From Aliamphritea ceti (lineage in GTDB: Bacteria > Pseudomonadota > Gammaproteobacteria > Pseudomonadales > Balneatricaceae): a stretch of DNA of 64,000 bases. The notes under the pieces were generated by a model that was not told the origin of the DNA, did no database searches, and saw only the letters and a program-made list of their open reading frames with translations. A program made the translations under genes and the position numbers. Below are positions 17,539 through 27,232 of this stretch, piece after piece (position 1 is the first letter of the stretch; every line of letters begins with the position of its first letter). Location of the stretch: contig NZ_AP025282.1 of NCBI RefSeq assembly GCF_024347215.1, forward strand, positions 1,116,001 to 1,180,000. Reading direction: 5' to 3'.

Positions 17539-17949
17539 GTCACTACTACTCGGGATTAAGATTGTTCCCTGAAACTTTAACATATTAAAAAACATACATG
17601 GTCGGTGGGCATGTTAATTCACGAAATTTGGTAAACCTTGCTAAATAGCCGGCTTTACTGGTGAATTGGTGAATTTTTATTCTCCGAAAAGGAGAAATGT
17701 AGGGTAATTATTCTTGTCTTTTGGCGAAGTGTGGCCGCTTCTGCTGTTATTCCGGATTTATGAACAGTGAAGTCGATTCGACTGCCAAAAAGATCGTTTC
17801 GGTTTTTGAATACGACGAATCGTGCTGTAAAACACTTGTTTGTCAGGGGATGATTTAAAGGTCGTATCTGATCCACTGATATTTGTCAGGCAGCAGGTTC
17901 TGAGCTGCTCAGTACGATGCATCCATAAAAAAACAATAAAGGTGCATAC
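17539..17949. promoter_or_regulatory. divergent control region lrp-like // uspA-AGCS
   Basis: No convincing gene lies in these 411 bases. They contain an 8-bp tandem repeat GGTGAATT (17660-17675), an inverted copy AATTCAC at 17616-17622, and a perfect hairpin TTCTCC / GGAGAA with loop GAAAA (17680-17696). A palindrome-like AGTCG ATT CGACT occurs near 17772. The GTGAATT copies close to the lrp-like start are candidates for the regulator's own sites. No glycine-riboswitch consensus was found. Confidence 0.4.
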
Positions 17950-18387
17950 ATGTCTAATACACTAATTGTTGGTCTTGATGGCAGCGAATCCGGTTCCCGG
18001 GCGCTGGCACACGCAAAAAGGCTCGCATCCCTTATTCCCGACTGCACGTTAGAACTTGTCTACGTCATCGAATGGACGCCTTACAGCTTCCAGACGCCTG
18101 AAGAAAATGCCACCCGTCACAAACGCCGCGAGCAGGAAATTGCCGTGGCGACTTCGCGGGTAATTGATCCTGCTGTGAGTGTTTTACATGCCGATGGTTT
18201 TACCGCCAACGGCCGGGTAATGCACGGCGACGCGGCTGAATTGCTGAATCTGGTTGCGGTAGAAGAAAAGGCCGACCAGATCGTTGTTGCACGTTCATCC
18301 AAAGGGGGTATTACATCGCGCCTGTTTGGTAGCGTGACGGCTAATCTGGTGATGAACGCAAGCGTACCTGTGACTGTGGTTAACTGA
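17950..18387 (+). CDS. universal stress protein, UspA family
   Basis: A 145-residue single-domain Usp. It opens NTLIVGLDGSESGSRALAHA and ends with the nucleotide-binding stretch VVARSSKGGITSRLFGSVTA then ASVPVTVV, so the ATP-binding type is likely. An SD (AAAGGTG) precedes ATG 17950. The AGCS symporter gene starts 9 bases after its stop. Usp proteins are often co-transcribed with secondary transporters and may gate them. Confidence 0.95.
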   Translation: MSNTLIVGLDGSESGSRALAHAKRLASLIPDCTLELVYVIEWTPYSFQTPEENATRHKRREQEIAVATSRVIDPAVSVLHADGFTANGRVMHGDAAELLNLVAVEEKADQIVVARSSKGGITSRLFGSVTANLVMNASVPVTVVN

Positions 18388-18396
18388 GGCAAGGTT

Positions 18397-19956
18397 ATGA
18401 ATAATAAAAACAAAATCTTCTATGCTTTGAGCTCTCTGGTACTTTTACTGCAAAGTAATATGGCCGCGGCGAGTAATATTGATCAAACTGTAAACGAAGT
18501 CTTTTCCCGGGCGACTGGCTGGTTTGTCGGTTTAATTTTTGCGCCTTTACCGGGCACCAGTTTTCCATGGATCGTTCTGTGGTTAGTGGTTGGTGCCGTC
18601 GTATTTACACTCTATTTTGGCTTTATCCAGTTCCGTGCAGTGGGGCATTCTATTGCACTGGTAAAAGGGGATTACTCTGATCCTCGTGATGCTGGTGAGG
18701 TAAGTCACTTCCAGGCGTTGGCAACAGCGCTTTCCGGTACTGTAGGGCTGGGTAACATTGCGGGTGTGGCGGTGGCCGTCAGCATCGGTGGTGCGGGGGC
18801 AACTTTCTGGATGATACTCGCCGGTTTACTAGGGATGGCATCTAAGTTTGCCGAGTGTACGTTAGGTGTGAAATACCGAAATGAATACAGCGATGGTACG
18901 GTTTCCGGCGGTCCGATGTATTACATTTCAAAGGGTTTTAAGGAGCGTGGTCTGCCTGGCGGCAAGATCCTGGCAGTGATGTTCGCTATTTTCTGTATTT
19001 TGGGCTCTCTGGGCGGCGGTAATATGTTCCAGGCGAATCAGGCGCATGCTCAGATCAGTGGCATTGTCGGTGATTTCCCGGGATGGATTACCGGTATCAT
19101 ATTCGCGACAATTGTTTTTGCCGTCATTGTTGGTGGTATTAAATCTATTGCCAAAGTGACTGAAAAAGTCGTGCCAATTATGGGTGTGATGTATGTCGCT
19201 GCGGCGTTGGTTATTTTGCTTATGAATGCCGATAAGATTGGCTGGGCGTTTGGTCAGATCTTTGAGGGTGCATTCACCGGGCTAGGTATAGCTGGTGGTT
19301 TTGTTGGTGCACTGATTCAGGGCTTCAAACGGGCTGCGTTCTCAAACGAAGCCGGGGTTGGTTCAGCAGCAATTGCACACTCTGCTGTAAAGACTAATGA
19401 ACCTATCACAGAAGGCTTTGTATCCTTATTAGAGCCTTTCATTGATACCGTACTGATCTGTACCATGACCGCACTGGTAATCATTATTACCGGTCAACTG
19501 ATGACTGATCCGGCGACTGGTCTTTATCTGGTTGGTGAAAACGGTCGTATCCTGACTGCAGACGGTTCATCAGGTGTGGCGCTGACGTCAGCAGCATTTG
19601 GTTCTGCGTTTGGCTGGTTCCCGTATGTATTGGCTGTTGCGGTCGTTCTGTTTGCTTTCTCAACGATGATTAGCTGGTCGTACTATGGACTTAAAGCCTG
19701 GACTTACCTGTTTGGTGAAGGTAAATCGAAAGAGCTGACGTATAAGGTTATGTTCTGTGTGTTCATCGTGATTGGTGCTGCAGCGAATCTTGGTCCGGTT
19801 ATCGACTTCTCTGATGCGGCAATCTTCGCCATGGCGGTTGTGAATATTATTGGTCTTTACTGCCTGCTGCCTATCATCAAGCGTGAACTGAATTCTTATA
19901 TGTCCCGTCTGGGCACAGGTGAGATTGTGAAGTTCAAAAACATTGCAGCGAAGTAA
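18397..19956 (+). CDS. sodium:alanine/glycine symporter (AGCS family)
   Basis: A 519-residue inner-membrane transporter that brings in alanine or glycine with Na+. The family signature is seen in ALSGTVGLGNIAGVAVA near residue 112 and AAFSNEAGVGSAAIAHSA near residue 312. About eleven helices follow an N-terminal hydrophobic segment (SLVLLLQSNMAAAS) that may be a cleavable signal. It is cotranscribed with uspA and ends at a strong terminator. The divergent Lrp/AsnC protein is the likely regulator. Confidence 0.95.
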   Translation: MNNKNKIFYALSSLVLLLQSNMAAASNIDQTVNEVFSRATGWFVGLIFAPLPGTSFPWIVLWLVVGAVVFTLYFGFIQFRAVGHSIALVKGDYSDPRDAGEVSHFQALATALSGTVGLGNIAGVAVAVSIGGAGATFWMILAGLLGMASKFAECTLGVKYRNEYSDGTVSGGPMYYISKGFKERGLPGGKILAVMFAIFCILGSLGGGNMFQANQAHAQISGIVGDFPGWITGIIFATIVFAVIVGGIKSIAKVTEKVVPIMGVMYVAAALVILLMNADKIGWAFGQIFEGAFTGLGIAGGFVGALIQGFKRAAFSNEAGVGSAAIAHSAVKTNEPITEGFVSLLEPFIDTVLICTMTALVIIITGQLMTDPATGLYLVGENGRILTADGSSGVALTSAAFGSAFGWFPYVLAVAVVLFAFSTMISWSYYGLKAWTYLFGEGKSKELTYKVMFCVFIVIGAAANLGPVIDFSDAAIFAMAVVNIIGLYCLLPIIKRELNSYMSRLGTGEIVKFKNIAAK

Positions 19957-19986
19957 ACACTGACAACAGATCTGCACAGCAGATAC

Positions 19987-20022
19987 AAAAAAGGCCGCTA
20001 ACTTTCGTTAGCGGCCTTTTTT
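19987..20022. terminator. bidirectional intrinsic terminator
   Basis: Stem AAGGCCGCTAAC / GTTAGCGGCCTT with tetraloop TTTC, A tract before and T tract after. It lies between the convergent AGCS and ABC-F genes and serves both. Confidence 0.92.
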
Positions 20023-20050
20023 AATGCCGGATCAGTTTGTAGCTGAACGT

Positions 20051-21667
20051 CTACTTTTTTGATTTAGCCGCTTTTTCTTTAGCATCCATGTGCGCAAGGT
20101 ATTCTTCGTAAGTACCCTGGAAACTGAAAAGTTTGTTATCACGGATATCAATGATTTGAGTTGCCAGTGAAGATACGAATTCACGGTCATGACTGACAAA
20201 AATCAGTGTGCCTTCGTAGTTTTCCAGTGCCAGGTTAAGTGCCTCGATAGATTCCATATCCAGGTGGTTAGTTGGCTCATCCATGATAAGTACGTTGGTG
20301 TTGCCCATCATTAGCTTACCGAACAACAGACGGTTCTTTTCACCACCGGAGCATACCCGGGCTTTCTTTTCAAAATCATCAGCGCTGAACAGTAATCGGC
20401 CCAGAGTTGAGCGAACGATCTGATCATCATGGTTAGCTTTACGCCATTGGCTGACCCACTCAAATAAGCTCAATTCAGATTGGAACTCAGCGTTTGTGTC
20501 CTGTGGACAATAACCGATGGTAGCGCTTTCTGCCCACTGAATCGTACCGTTCTCAACCTGTAGTTCATCCATCAGGCAGCGTAGCAGTGTTGTTTTACCG
20601 ACTCCGTTTTCACCAATGATGGCCAAACGTGTGCCTGCTTCCAGAATCAGGTTGCCGTCTTTAAACAACTCATTACCATCAAACCCATGGCCGACATCTT
20701 CCAGAACCACTGCCTGACGGTGAAGTTTCTTATCCTGAGTGAAACGAATGAACGGGTTAGAACGACTGGACGGTTTGATCTCATCCAATTTGATTTTTTC
20801 TAATTGTTTAGCACGGGACGTAGCTTGTTTTGCTTTAGATGCGTTAGCTGAGAAGCGGCTAACAAATTGACGCAGATCGGCCATTTGAGCGCTTTTCTTA
20901 GCGTTATCAGCCACCTGACGTTCACGAATCTGAGTAGAAGCGAACATGAAGTCATCATAGGTGCCAGGATAAACACGCAGCTCACCGTAATCGATGTCAG
21001 CCATATGAGTACAAACCGCATTTAAGAAGTGACGGTCGTGAGAAATAATAACCATGGTGCTGTTGCGTTCGTTCAATACGCCTTCCAGCCAGCGGATAGT
21101 GTTGATATCCAGGTTGTTGGTTGGTTCGTCCAGCAACAGAATGTCCGGATTAGAAAATAGTGCCTGCGCAAGCAGCACACGTAGCTTCCAACCGGGGGCC
21201 ACTTCACTCATCAGGCCGAAATGTAAGCCTAACTCAATACCAGCACCCAGCAATATTTCACCGGCGCGGCTTTCAGCGCTGTAGCCGTCCATTTCTGCAA
21301 ATACGGTTTCCAGTTCAGCAACTTTCATACCGTCTTCTTCAGACATTTCTGGCAGGTTATAAATACGGTCGCGTTCTTGTTTCACTTCCCACAGTTCTTG
21401 GTGGCCCATGATAACCGTATCGATAACGCTGTATTCTTCAAATGCGAACTGGTCCTGATGCAGCTTACCTAAACGTTCGTTTGGTGAGATGCTGACGTTA
21501 CCGGAAGTCGGCGTCAGGCTACCGTCCAGGATCTTCATGAAGGTTGATTTGCCGCAACCGTTGGCACCGATCAGACCGTAACGGTTACCGTTACCGAATT
21601 TGACCGAGATATTTTCGAAAAGAGGTTTGGCACCAAACTGCATGGTGATGTTGGCGGTAGAGATCAA
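20051..21667 (-). CDS. ybiT: ABC-F family ATPase, YbiT-like
   Basis: A 538-residue soluble protein with two ABC cassettes and no membrane part. Walker A motifs are GANGCGKST and GENGVGKTT; Walker B is ILLLDEPTNNLD and VLIMDEPTNHLD. ABC-F proteins act on the ribosome (translation factors) rather than in transport. The start is taken as TTG at 21667, giving LISTANITMQFG, the YbiT start, with AGGACA at a good distance upstream; the 44 codons before it have no family likeness. It is divergent from the DTW gene. Confidence 0.92.
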   Translation of the reverse strand: MISTANITMQFGAKPLFENISVKFGNGNRYGLIGANGCGKSTFMKILDGSLTPTSGNVSISPNERLGKLHQDQFAFEEYSVIDTVIMGHQELWEVKQERDRIYNLPEMSEEDGMKVAELETVFAEMDGYSAESRAGEILLGAGIELGLHFGLMSEVAPGWKLRVLLAQALFSNPDILLLDEPTNNLDINTIRWLEGVLNERNSTMVIISHDRHFLNAVCTHMADIDYGELRVYPGTYDDFMFASTQIRERQVADNAKKSAQMADLRQFVSRFSANASKAKQATSRAKQLEKIKLDEIKPSSRSNPFIRFTQDKKLHRQAVVLEDVGHGFDGNELFKDGNLILEAGTRLAIIGENGVGKTTLLRCLMDELQVENGTIQWAESATIGYCPQDTNAEFQSELSLFEWVSQWRKANHDDQIVRSTLGRLLFSADDFEKKARVCSGGEKNRLLFGKLMMGNTNVLIMDEPTNHLDMESIEALNLALENYEGTLIFVSHDREFVSSLATQIIDIRDNKLFSFQGTYEEYLAHMDAKEKAAKSKK

Positions 21668-21852
21668 GAGTATTGTCCTGCTGTAAAGCGGTGGATTCTG
21701 GCCGCGAGTCGGAAATAGTCCCGTTGGGCCGCAAAAGCCCGACACTATAGAGTTTTGCCCGCCTGAGGTCGAGTGAATTTGTGTGAAATTTGTACACAAA
21801 ACCCGTCTATAATTCTGAGTCTGAAATTTACCTGCTTATTAACAGAGACATT

Positions 21853-22356
21853 GTGAAAATCTATTTACTTACTCATCCAAGAGAACTGCCAAAACCAACC
21901 AATACCGGCAAGCTGGTACTGGAGGTATTAGGAACCGCTGCACGGTTGGTGGAATGGTCCAGAGTCGAACCGGATGAAGAACTTTTAAATCTGACGGAGC
22001 AGGGACAGCTGGCCCTACTGTACCCAGGAGAAGGCAGTGTTGAGTTATCAGAAATGCTGGCTGGTCTGGAAACTGGAAAGCCCTGTGAGGCTGGTATACA
22101 AGGCTTAGTGGTATTAGACGGCACCTGGCAGGAGGCCCGTAAAATCTATAATAAAAGCCCGTACCTGCATAACCTGCCACGCATAGCGTTAAAAGTTAAT
22201 AGTGGGTCCCGTTATAACTTGCGGCGTAATCAGTTAGAGGAAGGCTTATGTACCGCGGAATGCGTTGCTCATTTATTGCAGGCGTTGGGTCGGGAAAGTG
22301 AAGCAGGCAAGCTGAATATACGTTTGGATGAGTTTATCGCGAGCAACAAGTGTTGA
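21853..22356 (+). CDS. DTW-domain protein (tRNA-uridine aminocarboxypropyltransferase-like)
   Basis: A 167-residue DTW-domain protein. The defining motif is present as LDGTWQEARK, with upstream LLYPGEGS and downstream RRNQLEEGLCTAECVA. Family members (TapT/YfiP) put the acp group on tRNA uridine 47 from SAM; a second group acts on other tRNA positions. GTG at 21853 begins KIYLLTHPRELPKPTNTG, the family start; the frame extends 21 codons upstream without likeness. The usual N-terminal Cys cluster of YfiP is absent, so it belongs to the shorter subgroup. Confidence 0.88.
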   Translation: MKIYLLTHPRELPKPTNTGKLVLEVLGTAARLVEWSRVEPDEELLNLTEQGQLALLYPGEGSVELSEMLAGLETGKPCEAGIQGLVVLDGTWQEARKIYNKSPYLHNLPRIALKVNSGSRYNLRRNQLEEGLCTAECVAHLLQALGRESEAGKLNIRLDEFIASNKC

Positions 22357-22471
22357 TTTCAAACAACTTATAGAACATAAGTCCACGGGATGGGTATAGG
22401 GATTATTGTACTTTAAACGGACTCTCATATACTCGGATGATTACTTTATGACCTGGTAAGGGATGTTACAG

Positions 22472-23401
22472 ATGGAAGATACCCAATATCGACTCGTTAC
22501 CCGCAGTGATTTTGATGGTTTGGTCTGCGCTGTATTGTTGAAGCATATAAATCTGGTTGATGACATTAAGTTTGTTCACCCGAAAGATATGCAGGATGGA
22601 ACCGTAGATACTACCGACCGGGATATCACTACGAACTTACCCTATGTCGATGGGGTTCATTTGGCCTTCGACCATCACTTTTCTGAAACCCTGCGTAATG
22701 AAGCACGTGAAAATCATATCATTGATCCGAAAGCGCCGTCTGCTGCACGGGTTGTGTTTGATTACTATGGTGGTTTCGATACGTTCCCGCGTGCCTGGGA
22801 TGACATGATGCAAGCGGTGGATAAAGGCGATTCTGCAGATTTTAATATGCAGGAAGTGCTGGAACCGGCGAACTGGGAACTGCTTAATTTCCTGATGGAT
22901 GCCCGTACCGGGTTAGGCCGTTTCCGTGATTTCCGTATTTCAAATTATGCACTGATGATGGATCTGATTGATTACTGCCGTCATCACAGCATTGAAGACA
23001 TTATTCGGTTGCCGGATGTGCAGGAACGGGTTGAACTGTACTTTGAACAACAACATAAGTTTAAAGATCAGATTGAACGTTGTGCCACAGTGCATGGCAA
23101 TCTGGTGGTGCTGGATCTGCGTAATGAAGAAACAATTTATGCGGGTAACCGTTTTATGATTTACGCGATGTATCCGCAATGTAATATGTCGATTCATGTC
23201 CTTTGGGGACTGAAACAGCAGAACACTGTGTTTGCGACCGGTAAGTCGATTTTTGATCGCAGTGCTCAGACGGTAGTTGGTAGCCTTATGCTTAAATACG
23301 GCGGTGGTGGTCATGAAGCTGCGGGTACCTGTCAGGTTGCCAATGATCAGGCGATAGAGGTACTGGGCGAGTTAATTACACAGATTAATGCCGACGGCTG
23401 A
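22472..23401 (+). CDS. DHH/DHHA1 phosphoesterase
   Basis: A 309-residue protein of the DHH superfamily. Metal-binding motifs are SDFDGLVCA (residues about 12-20), FDHHF, and the DHHA1 substrate motif GGGGHEAAGTCQV near the C-terminus. Relatives are often called exopolyphosphatase-like or nanoRNase-like; the substrate cannot be told. ATG at 22472 is preferred over 22463 because AAGGG then stands at nine bases. It ends at a strong terminator. Confidence 0.85.
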   Translation: MEDTQYRLVTRSDFDGLVCAVLLKHINLVDDIKFVHPKDMQDGTVDTTDRDITTNLPYVDGVHLAFDHHFSETLRNEARENHIIDPKAPSAARVVFDYYGGFDTFPRAWDDMMQAVDKGDSADFNMQEVLEPANWELLNFLMDARTGLGRFRDFRISNYALMMDLIDYCRHHSIEDIIRLPDVQERVELYFEQQHKFKDQIERCATVHGNLVVLDLRNEETIYAGNRFMIYAMYPQCNMSIHVLWGLKQQNTVFATGKSIFDRSAQTVVGSLMLKYGGGGHEAAGTCQVANDQAIEVLGELITQINADG

Positions 23402-23420
23402 TTATAAGTGCGAATAATAC

Positions 23421-23454
23421 AAAGCCCGGACAGTGCAAACTGTCCGGGCTTTTT
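23421..23454. terminator. bidirectional intrinsic terminator
   Basis: Stem AAAGCCCGGACAGT / ACTGTCCGGGCTTT with loop GCAA, followed by TTTT. It lies between the convergent DHH and MttB-family genes. Confidence 0.92.
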
Positions 23455-23593
23455 GTTGTGTAGGCATTAATGAAACAGGGCATGATTTTGGTCAGTCTCT
23501 TGGTAAGAGCTTCCAATAAAATGTTTTGATAAACACTCTTTATGGATAAACGCCAGGATAAGTGATGTATTCCGAGTGCTTATCAGTGCAGGC

Positions 23594-25150
23594 TTAGTGA
23601 GTTTCGTTAAGTGCATCTACCGCCGGAATTTCGGTTTCACGACGGGCAATGAAGTCCATTAGTTCATCGTTTTTCGCTTCATCCATTTTAGGTTCCTGAT
23701 ATTCGCTTAGTAGTTTCTTCGCGTAATTCAGAGCCCGTTCGGTGATCTTTTTAGCGCCTTCAGCTTCCCATTGCTCGTAAGAATTATTGTCGAACAGTTT
23801 AGGCATGTAGAAAGCCCGCTCGAAGTTCTCCATTGTATGAGCATGGCCAAGGTAGTGACCGGCCGGTCCGACATCACGGACAGCCGCCAGCGCTTCGTCG
23901 AAGTCATCCCAGCGCAGGCCTTCTGCCATCCGGTAACCCATGCCGCAGACATCGGCGTCTACTACAAATTTAGCCATAGAGCAGTGCATACCTGCTTCGT
24001 TCCAGCCGGCTGAATGCCAGATATAGTTGGCACCGGACATCAATACGGCATTCATCGTCATAGCACTTTCGTAACCCGCCTGGGCGTCAAAAGTTTTTGC
24101 GCCGCCCAGAGTGTTAGATGTACGCCATGGCACATCGTAGTGCCGGGCCATCTGACCGATCATAAAGTTCATCAGGCTGATTTCTGGTGTACCGGCCATA
24201 GGTGCGCCGGATGCCATAGAAACGGTTGATAGGTAATGTCCGTAAATCGCCGGTGTGCCTTTACGTACCAGCTGAGTATAAGCAAGGCCTGACAGAGCTT
24301 CAGCATTGAGCTGAACAACAGTTGGAACCGTTGAAGCTGGCGTGTTAGCGCCGCCAAGTACGAAAGGGGAGCAAAGTACTGGCTGGTTATACTTAGCAAA
24401 AGCACGCATCGCACCCAGCATGGTTTCATCCCATACCAGTGGCGAGTTGCCGTTGATGTTACCTGTCGTCACGGGGTGAGTTTGCATGAATTCTTCGCCA
24501 AACAGAATTGCACACATTCTCATGACGTCTTCAGCATTTTTACCGGAAGTGGTCATACCCATGAAGGTTTTATCCGAGTTCTTCATGGAAGAGTAGGTAA
24601 TGCGCAGATGGCGGTGCGATACCGGGTGGTCCATTGGCTCAACAATGTGATGTGCTGTGGAGTGCAGTGCTGGCAGCATATGCGCCAGTTTGTGGAAGTC
24701 GCCCAGATCATTAAGTGTTGGCCAGCGGCGTTTATCTTCCAAATCCCGTAAGAAGGGAGCGCCGGTCATAGGTACAAAGATTGATTTATTGCCGCCAAGG
24801 TCAACGTTCTTTTCCGGATTACGGGCATGGTAGGTAATCTCGGATGGAATGGACGAAATCAGTTCTCTGATCATGCCACGTTCAAACTTAACCAGTTCAC
24901 CTTCAACGTGGGCACCAGCATCTTTCCATTGTTGCAGGGCAATAGGGTCACGGAATACAACGCCGACTTCTTCCAGAATGCGCATGGATTCATGATCAAT
25001 ACGTTTGATCTGGTCTTCATCCATAGGTTCGGTCAGAGGCAGACCACGGGTCAGACCTGGCAACATGGTATCAACGGATCGGGTGCGTAATTCTCGTAAC
25101 GAGGTACGGGCGCTACCGCGACGGCGGCGAGGTTTTTCTGCAACAGACAT
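23594..25150 (-). CDS. MttB-family (trimethylamine methyltransferase-like) protein
   Basis: A 518-residue protein of the MttB superfamily (COG5598), whose members move a methyl group from a methylated amine (trimethylamine, glycine betaine, carnitine, proline betaine) to a corrinoid protein. The frame is uninterrupted, so this is a non-pyrrolysine homologue as in glycine betaine MtgB. Recognisable parts are LPGLTRGLP, SPLVWDETMLGAMRAFA and SNTLGGAKTFDAQAGYESA. No corrinoid protein or methylcorrinoid transferase gene is next to it. A LysR gene is divergent. Confidence 0.85.
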   Translation of the reverse strand: MSVAEKPRRRRGSARTSLRELRTRSVDTMLPGLTRGLPLTEPMDEDQIKRIDHESMRILEEVGVVFRDPIALQQWKDAGAHVEGELVKFERGMIRELISSIPSEITYHARNPEKNVDLGGNKSIFVPMTGAPFLRDLEDKRRWPTLNDLGDFHKLAHMLPALHSTAHHIVEPMDHPVSHRHLRITYSSMKNSDKTFMGMTTSGKNAEDVMRMCAILFGEEFMQTHPVTTGNINGNSPLVWDETMLGAMRAFAKYNQPVLCSPFVLGGANTPASTVPTVVQLNAEALSGLAYTQLVRKGTPAIYGHYLSTVSMASGAPMAGTPEISLMNFMIGQMARHYDVPWRTSNTLGGAKTFDAQAGYESAMTMNAVLMSGANYIWHSAGWNEAGMHCSMAKFVVDADVCGMGYRMAEGLRWDDFDEALAAVRDVGPAGHYLGHAHTMENFERAFYMPKLFDNNSYEQWEAEGAKKITERALNYAKKLLSEYQEPKMDEAKNDELMDFIARRETEIPAVDALNETH

Positions 25151-25270
25151 GGCGGGCTGACTCCGAAAATTTTTGTTATGTGGACAGCAGAGCTGTGATG
25201 AAGAAAACTTTACAGAGCGTCCACCTACCCGTAAATTGAGTAATTTATATAGTTGCTATGAGGAATTCTT
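25151..25270. promoter_or_regulatory. divergent promoter region with an inverted repeat
   Basis: Between the MttB-family gene and its divergent LysR gene there is a perfect inverted repeat TAAATT-GAGT-AATTTA (25232-25247), 24 bases before the LysR start. It is a candidate site for autoregulation. It does not give a symmetric T-N11-A box, so the assignment is weak. Confidence 0.3.
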
Positions 25271-26128
25271 GTGGCCAGTGTTATCAATATGGACATTTCT
25301 GCTTTGCGCAGTTTTGTTTTGGCGGAAAATCTGGGGTCTTTTTCGGCGGCTGCTAATGGTTTGCACTGTTCGCAGTCGGCTTTGTCGCTGCGGATTAAAA
25401 AACTGGAAGAACAGCTGGGCTGCGAATTATTTCACCGTAATTATCACACGCTGAAACTAACCGCCGACGGCGCGATGTTATTGCCTGAAGCTGTGAAGGT
25501 ACTGGCGGGTCATGATGCGATGATTCAGGTGGCGCAAAATAACGGCAGTAGCGAGATGATCCGGCTGGGTATACCGGAGGATATGACAGCGGGATTCTTT
25601 CATAACTTTCTGGCTACTCACGAAGAATATGTGGATAAGATAGAACTGAGCATGCACCTGTGTCGTGATCTGGTGCAGATGCTGTGTGAAGGCGAGCTGG
25701 ATATAGCCTTGATTAATGCCATGCCTGATTATCAGGGAGGGGAGGCGATTGCTTCCCGTGAACTGAAGTGGGTATGTGCTCCAGGATTTGAGTATCAGCC
25801 TGAGCAACCGTTACCACTGGCGTTGCATCCGGAAGGATGTATCTTTCGGGAGCATGTTTTTAAAACACTGAATGCATTAGGCAGGGCCCATCGGGTGACT
25901 TTTTCGGCACAGGGCTCTATTAGCGTCCAGGCGGCGGTGAGTGCAGGCATGGGCTTGTCGGTGATGGCTGAAGGTATTATTCCTGATTCTCTGGTGGAAG
26001 CTCCAAACGATTGGCGTTTACCTGCCCTCGGGCAAGCGGATATTCGCATTTATCAGATGGGCCACGGCTCGCCATTTTTAGCTGATTTTATTGAGACGCT
26101 ACGCCATCAGTTACCTAAAGTAATGTAA
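25271..26128 (+). CDS. LysR family transcriptional regulator
   Basis: A 285-residue LTTR with an N-terminal winged helix (MDISALRSFVLAENLGSFSA, then CSQSALSLRIKKLEEQLG) and a C-terminal effector domain. GTG at 25271 is chosen because GAGG lies seven bases upstream; ATG at 25289 is a possible internal start. It is divergent from the MttB-family gene and so is its likely regulator. The ligand may be the methylated amine. Confidence 0.93.
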   Translation: MASVINMDISALRSFVLAENLGSFSAAANGLHCSQSALSLRIKKLEEQLGCELFHRNYHTLKLTADGAMLLPEAVKVLAGHDAMIQVAQNNGSSEMIRLGIPEDMTAGFFHNFLATHEEYVDKIELSMHLCRDLVQMLCEGELDIALINAMPDYQGGEAIASRELKWVCAPGFEYQPEQPLPLALHPEGCIFREHVFKTLNALGRAHRVTFSAQGSISVQAAVSAGMGLSVMAEGIIPDSLVEAPNDWRLPALGQADIRIYQMGHGSPFLADFIETLRHQLPKVM

Positions 26129-26274
26129 GTTTCAGTTTTCTGGATCAGTTTCTGGCATTCCTGATAATCACTGCTATTGTTTTGTGTCGGCCTGAGACTC
26201 AGCGTTCAAATTCTTAGCCTGACATAACTGACAGTGATGTTACTAAAGAGTCATGCTGAGGCAGGAGAATGCTT

Positions 26275-26913
26275 ATGAGTTTGGAAATTTGGTTAGCCTT
26301 TGTGATGGCTACGGTGGTGTTTTGTATCATTCCGGGACCGACCGTTATTCTGGTGATAGGTCAGGCGATTGCCCACGGTAAAAAGTCGGTAATACCTCTG
26401 GTGGCGGGTGTACTGGCTGGTGATTTTACGGCAATGACGTTATCAGTCATTGGACTTGGCGCTATTCTGGCCGCGTCCGCGAGCCTTTTTCTGGTTCTGA
26501 AGTGGTTTGGTGTGCTGTATCTGATTTATCTGGGAATCAAAACCTGGCGGCAAGTTCCTCAGCAGTTTGCCGATGCTGATTTTAGCAGCACACAAGCTGT
26601 TGGGCGGGAGCAAGGTAGGAATATGTTCCGCTCAGCGTTTCTGGTGACAGCCCTGAATCCGAAAGACATTATCTTCTTTGTGGCGTTCTTGCCGCAGTTT
26701 ATTGATCCCCACACAGCGGTATTTCCACAATGGCTTATTCTGATGGTAACGCTGCTTTGTCTGGTGGGGATAAATATCAGTGCTTATACATACTTTGCCG
26801 GCACGGTGCGCCAGCATATCCAGAGTTATCAGGCTCGAAAGCGGTTGAACCGGATCGGCGGCACTGCGTTGGTCAGTGCCGGGTTGATTACTGCAACCTT
26901 ACAGCGCAGTTAG
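26275..26913 (+). CDS. LysE/RhtB family exporter
   Basis: A 212-residue six-helix membrane protein of the LysE/RhtB family, exporters of amino acids and homoserine lactones. The family start LEIWLAFVMATVVFCIIPGP contains the conserved PGP, followed by GQAIAHGKKS and LNPKDIIFFVAFLPQF. ATG at 26275 has AGGAG at a proper distance, unlike the ATG at 26269. It is monocistronic downstream of the LysR gene. Substrate unknown. Confidence 0.93.
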   Translation: MSLEIWLAFVMATVVFCIIPGPTVILVIGQAIAHGKKSVIPLVAGVLAGDFTAMTLSVIGLGAILAASASLFLVLKWFGVLYLIYLGIKTWRQVPQQFADADFSSTQAVGREQGRNMFRSAFLVTALNPKDIIFFVAFLPQFIDPHTAVFPQWLILMVTLLCLVGINISAYTYFAGTVRQHIQSYQARKRLNRIGGTALVSAGLITATLQRS

Positions 26914-26941
26914 CTTTGTACAGCAGTATTGGGTAGAAGGA

Positions 26942-27232
26942 TCAGTCAGCGTTGGGCTGATCTTTTTTGGCTACTTCCTTTTCAGTAACAGTTTTCTCAG
27001 CAACAGCTTGTTCAGCAACCTGTTCGGTGACAGTGTCTTCTTTAATATCCATCTTACGAATGATGATGAATGAAACACCTTTAAGCGAGACATAATAGAA
27101 GGCTGCAAAGGCGATTCGCAGAGTTGAATCCACGTCACGGGACAATAGCAGTTCATTCATAATGATCAGCGGGATCAGCCCGACCACCAGAATTAGCCAG
27201 CTAACCTTAGTGGTTTTTTTCATTTTAAACAT
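26942..27232 (-). CDS. small membrane protein with charged tail
   Basis: A 96-residue protein with two probable membrane helices (VSWLILVVGLIPLIIMNELL and a second at IAFAAFYYVSLKGVSFIII) and a C-terminal tail of about 35 residues made mostly of Glu, Lys, Val, Thr and Ala in repeated short units (TVTEQVAEQAVAEKTVTEKE). ATG at 27232 has GGAG upstream. I recognise no family. It stands between LysE and the control region of the BCCT-like gene and is read in the opposite direction. Confidence 0.7.
   Translation of the reverse strand: MFKMKKTTKVSWLILVVGLIPLIIMNELLLSRDVDSTLRIAFAAFYYVSLKGVSFIIIRKMDIKEDTVTEQVAEQAVAEKTVTEKEVAKKDQPNAD

Noticed and set aside
17655..17876. 73-codon minus-strand frame in the lrp-uspA gap
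   Set aside because: No SD and no likeness; overlaps repeat elements that look regulatory.
17539..17949. Possible glycine riboswitch before the uspA-AGCS operon
   Set aside because: AGCS genes often have one, but the conserved glycine-aptamer cores are not present here.
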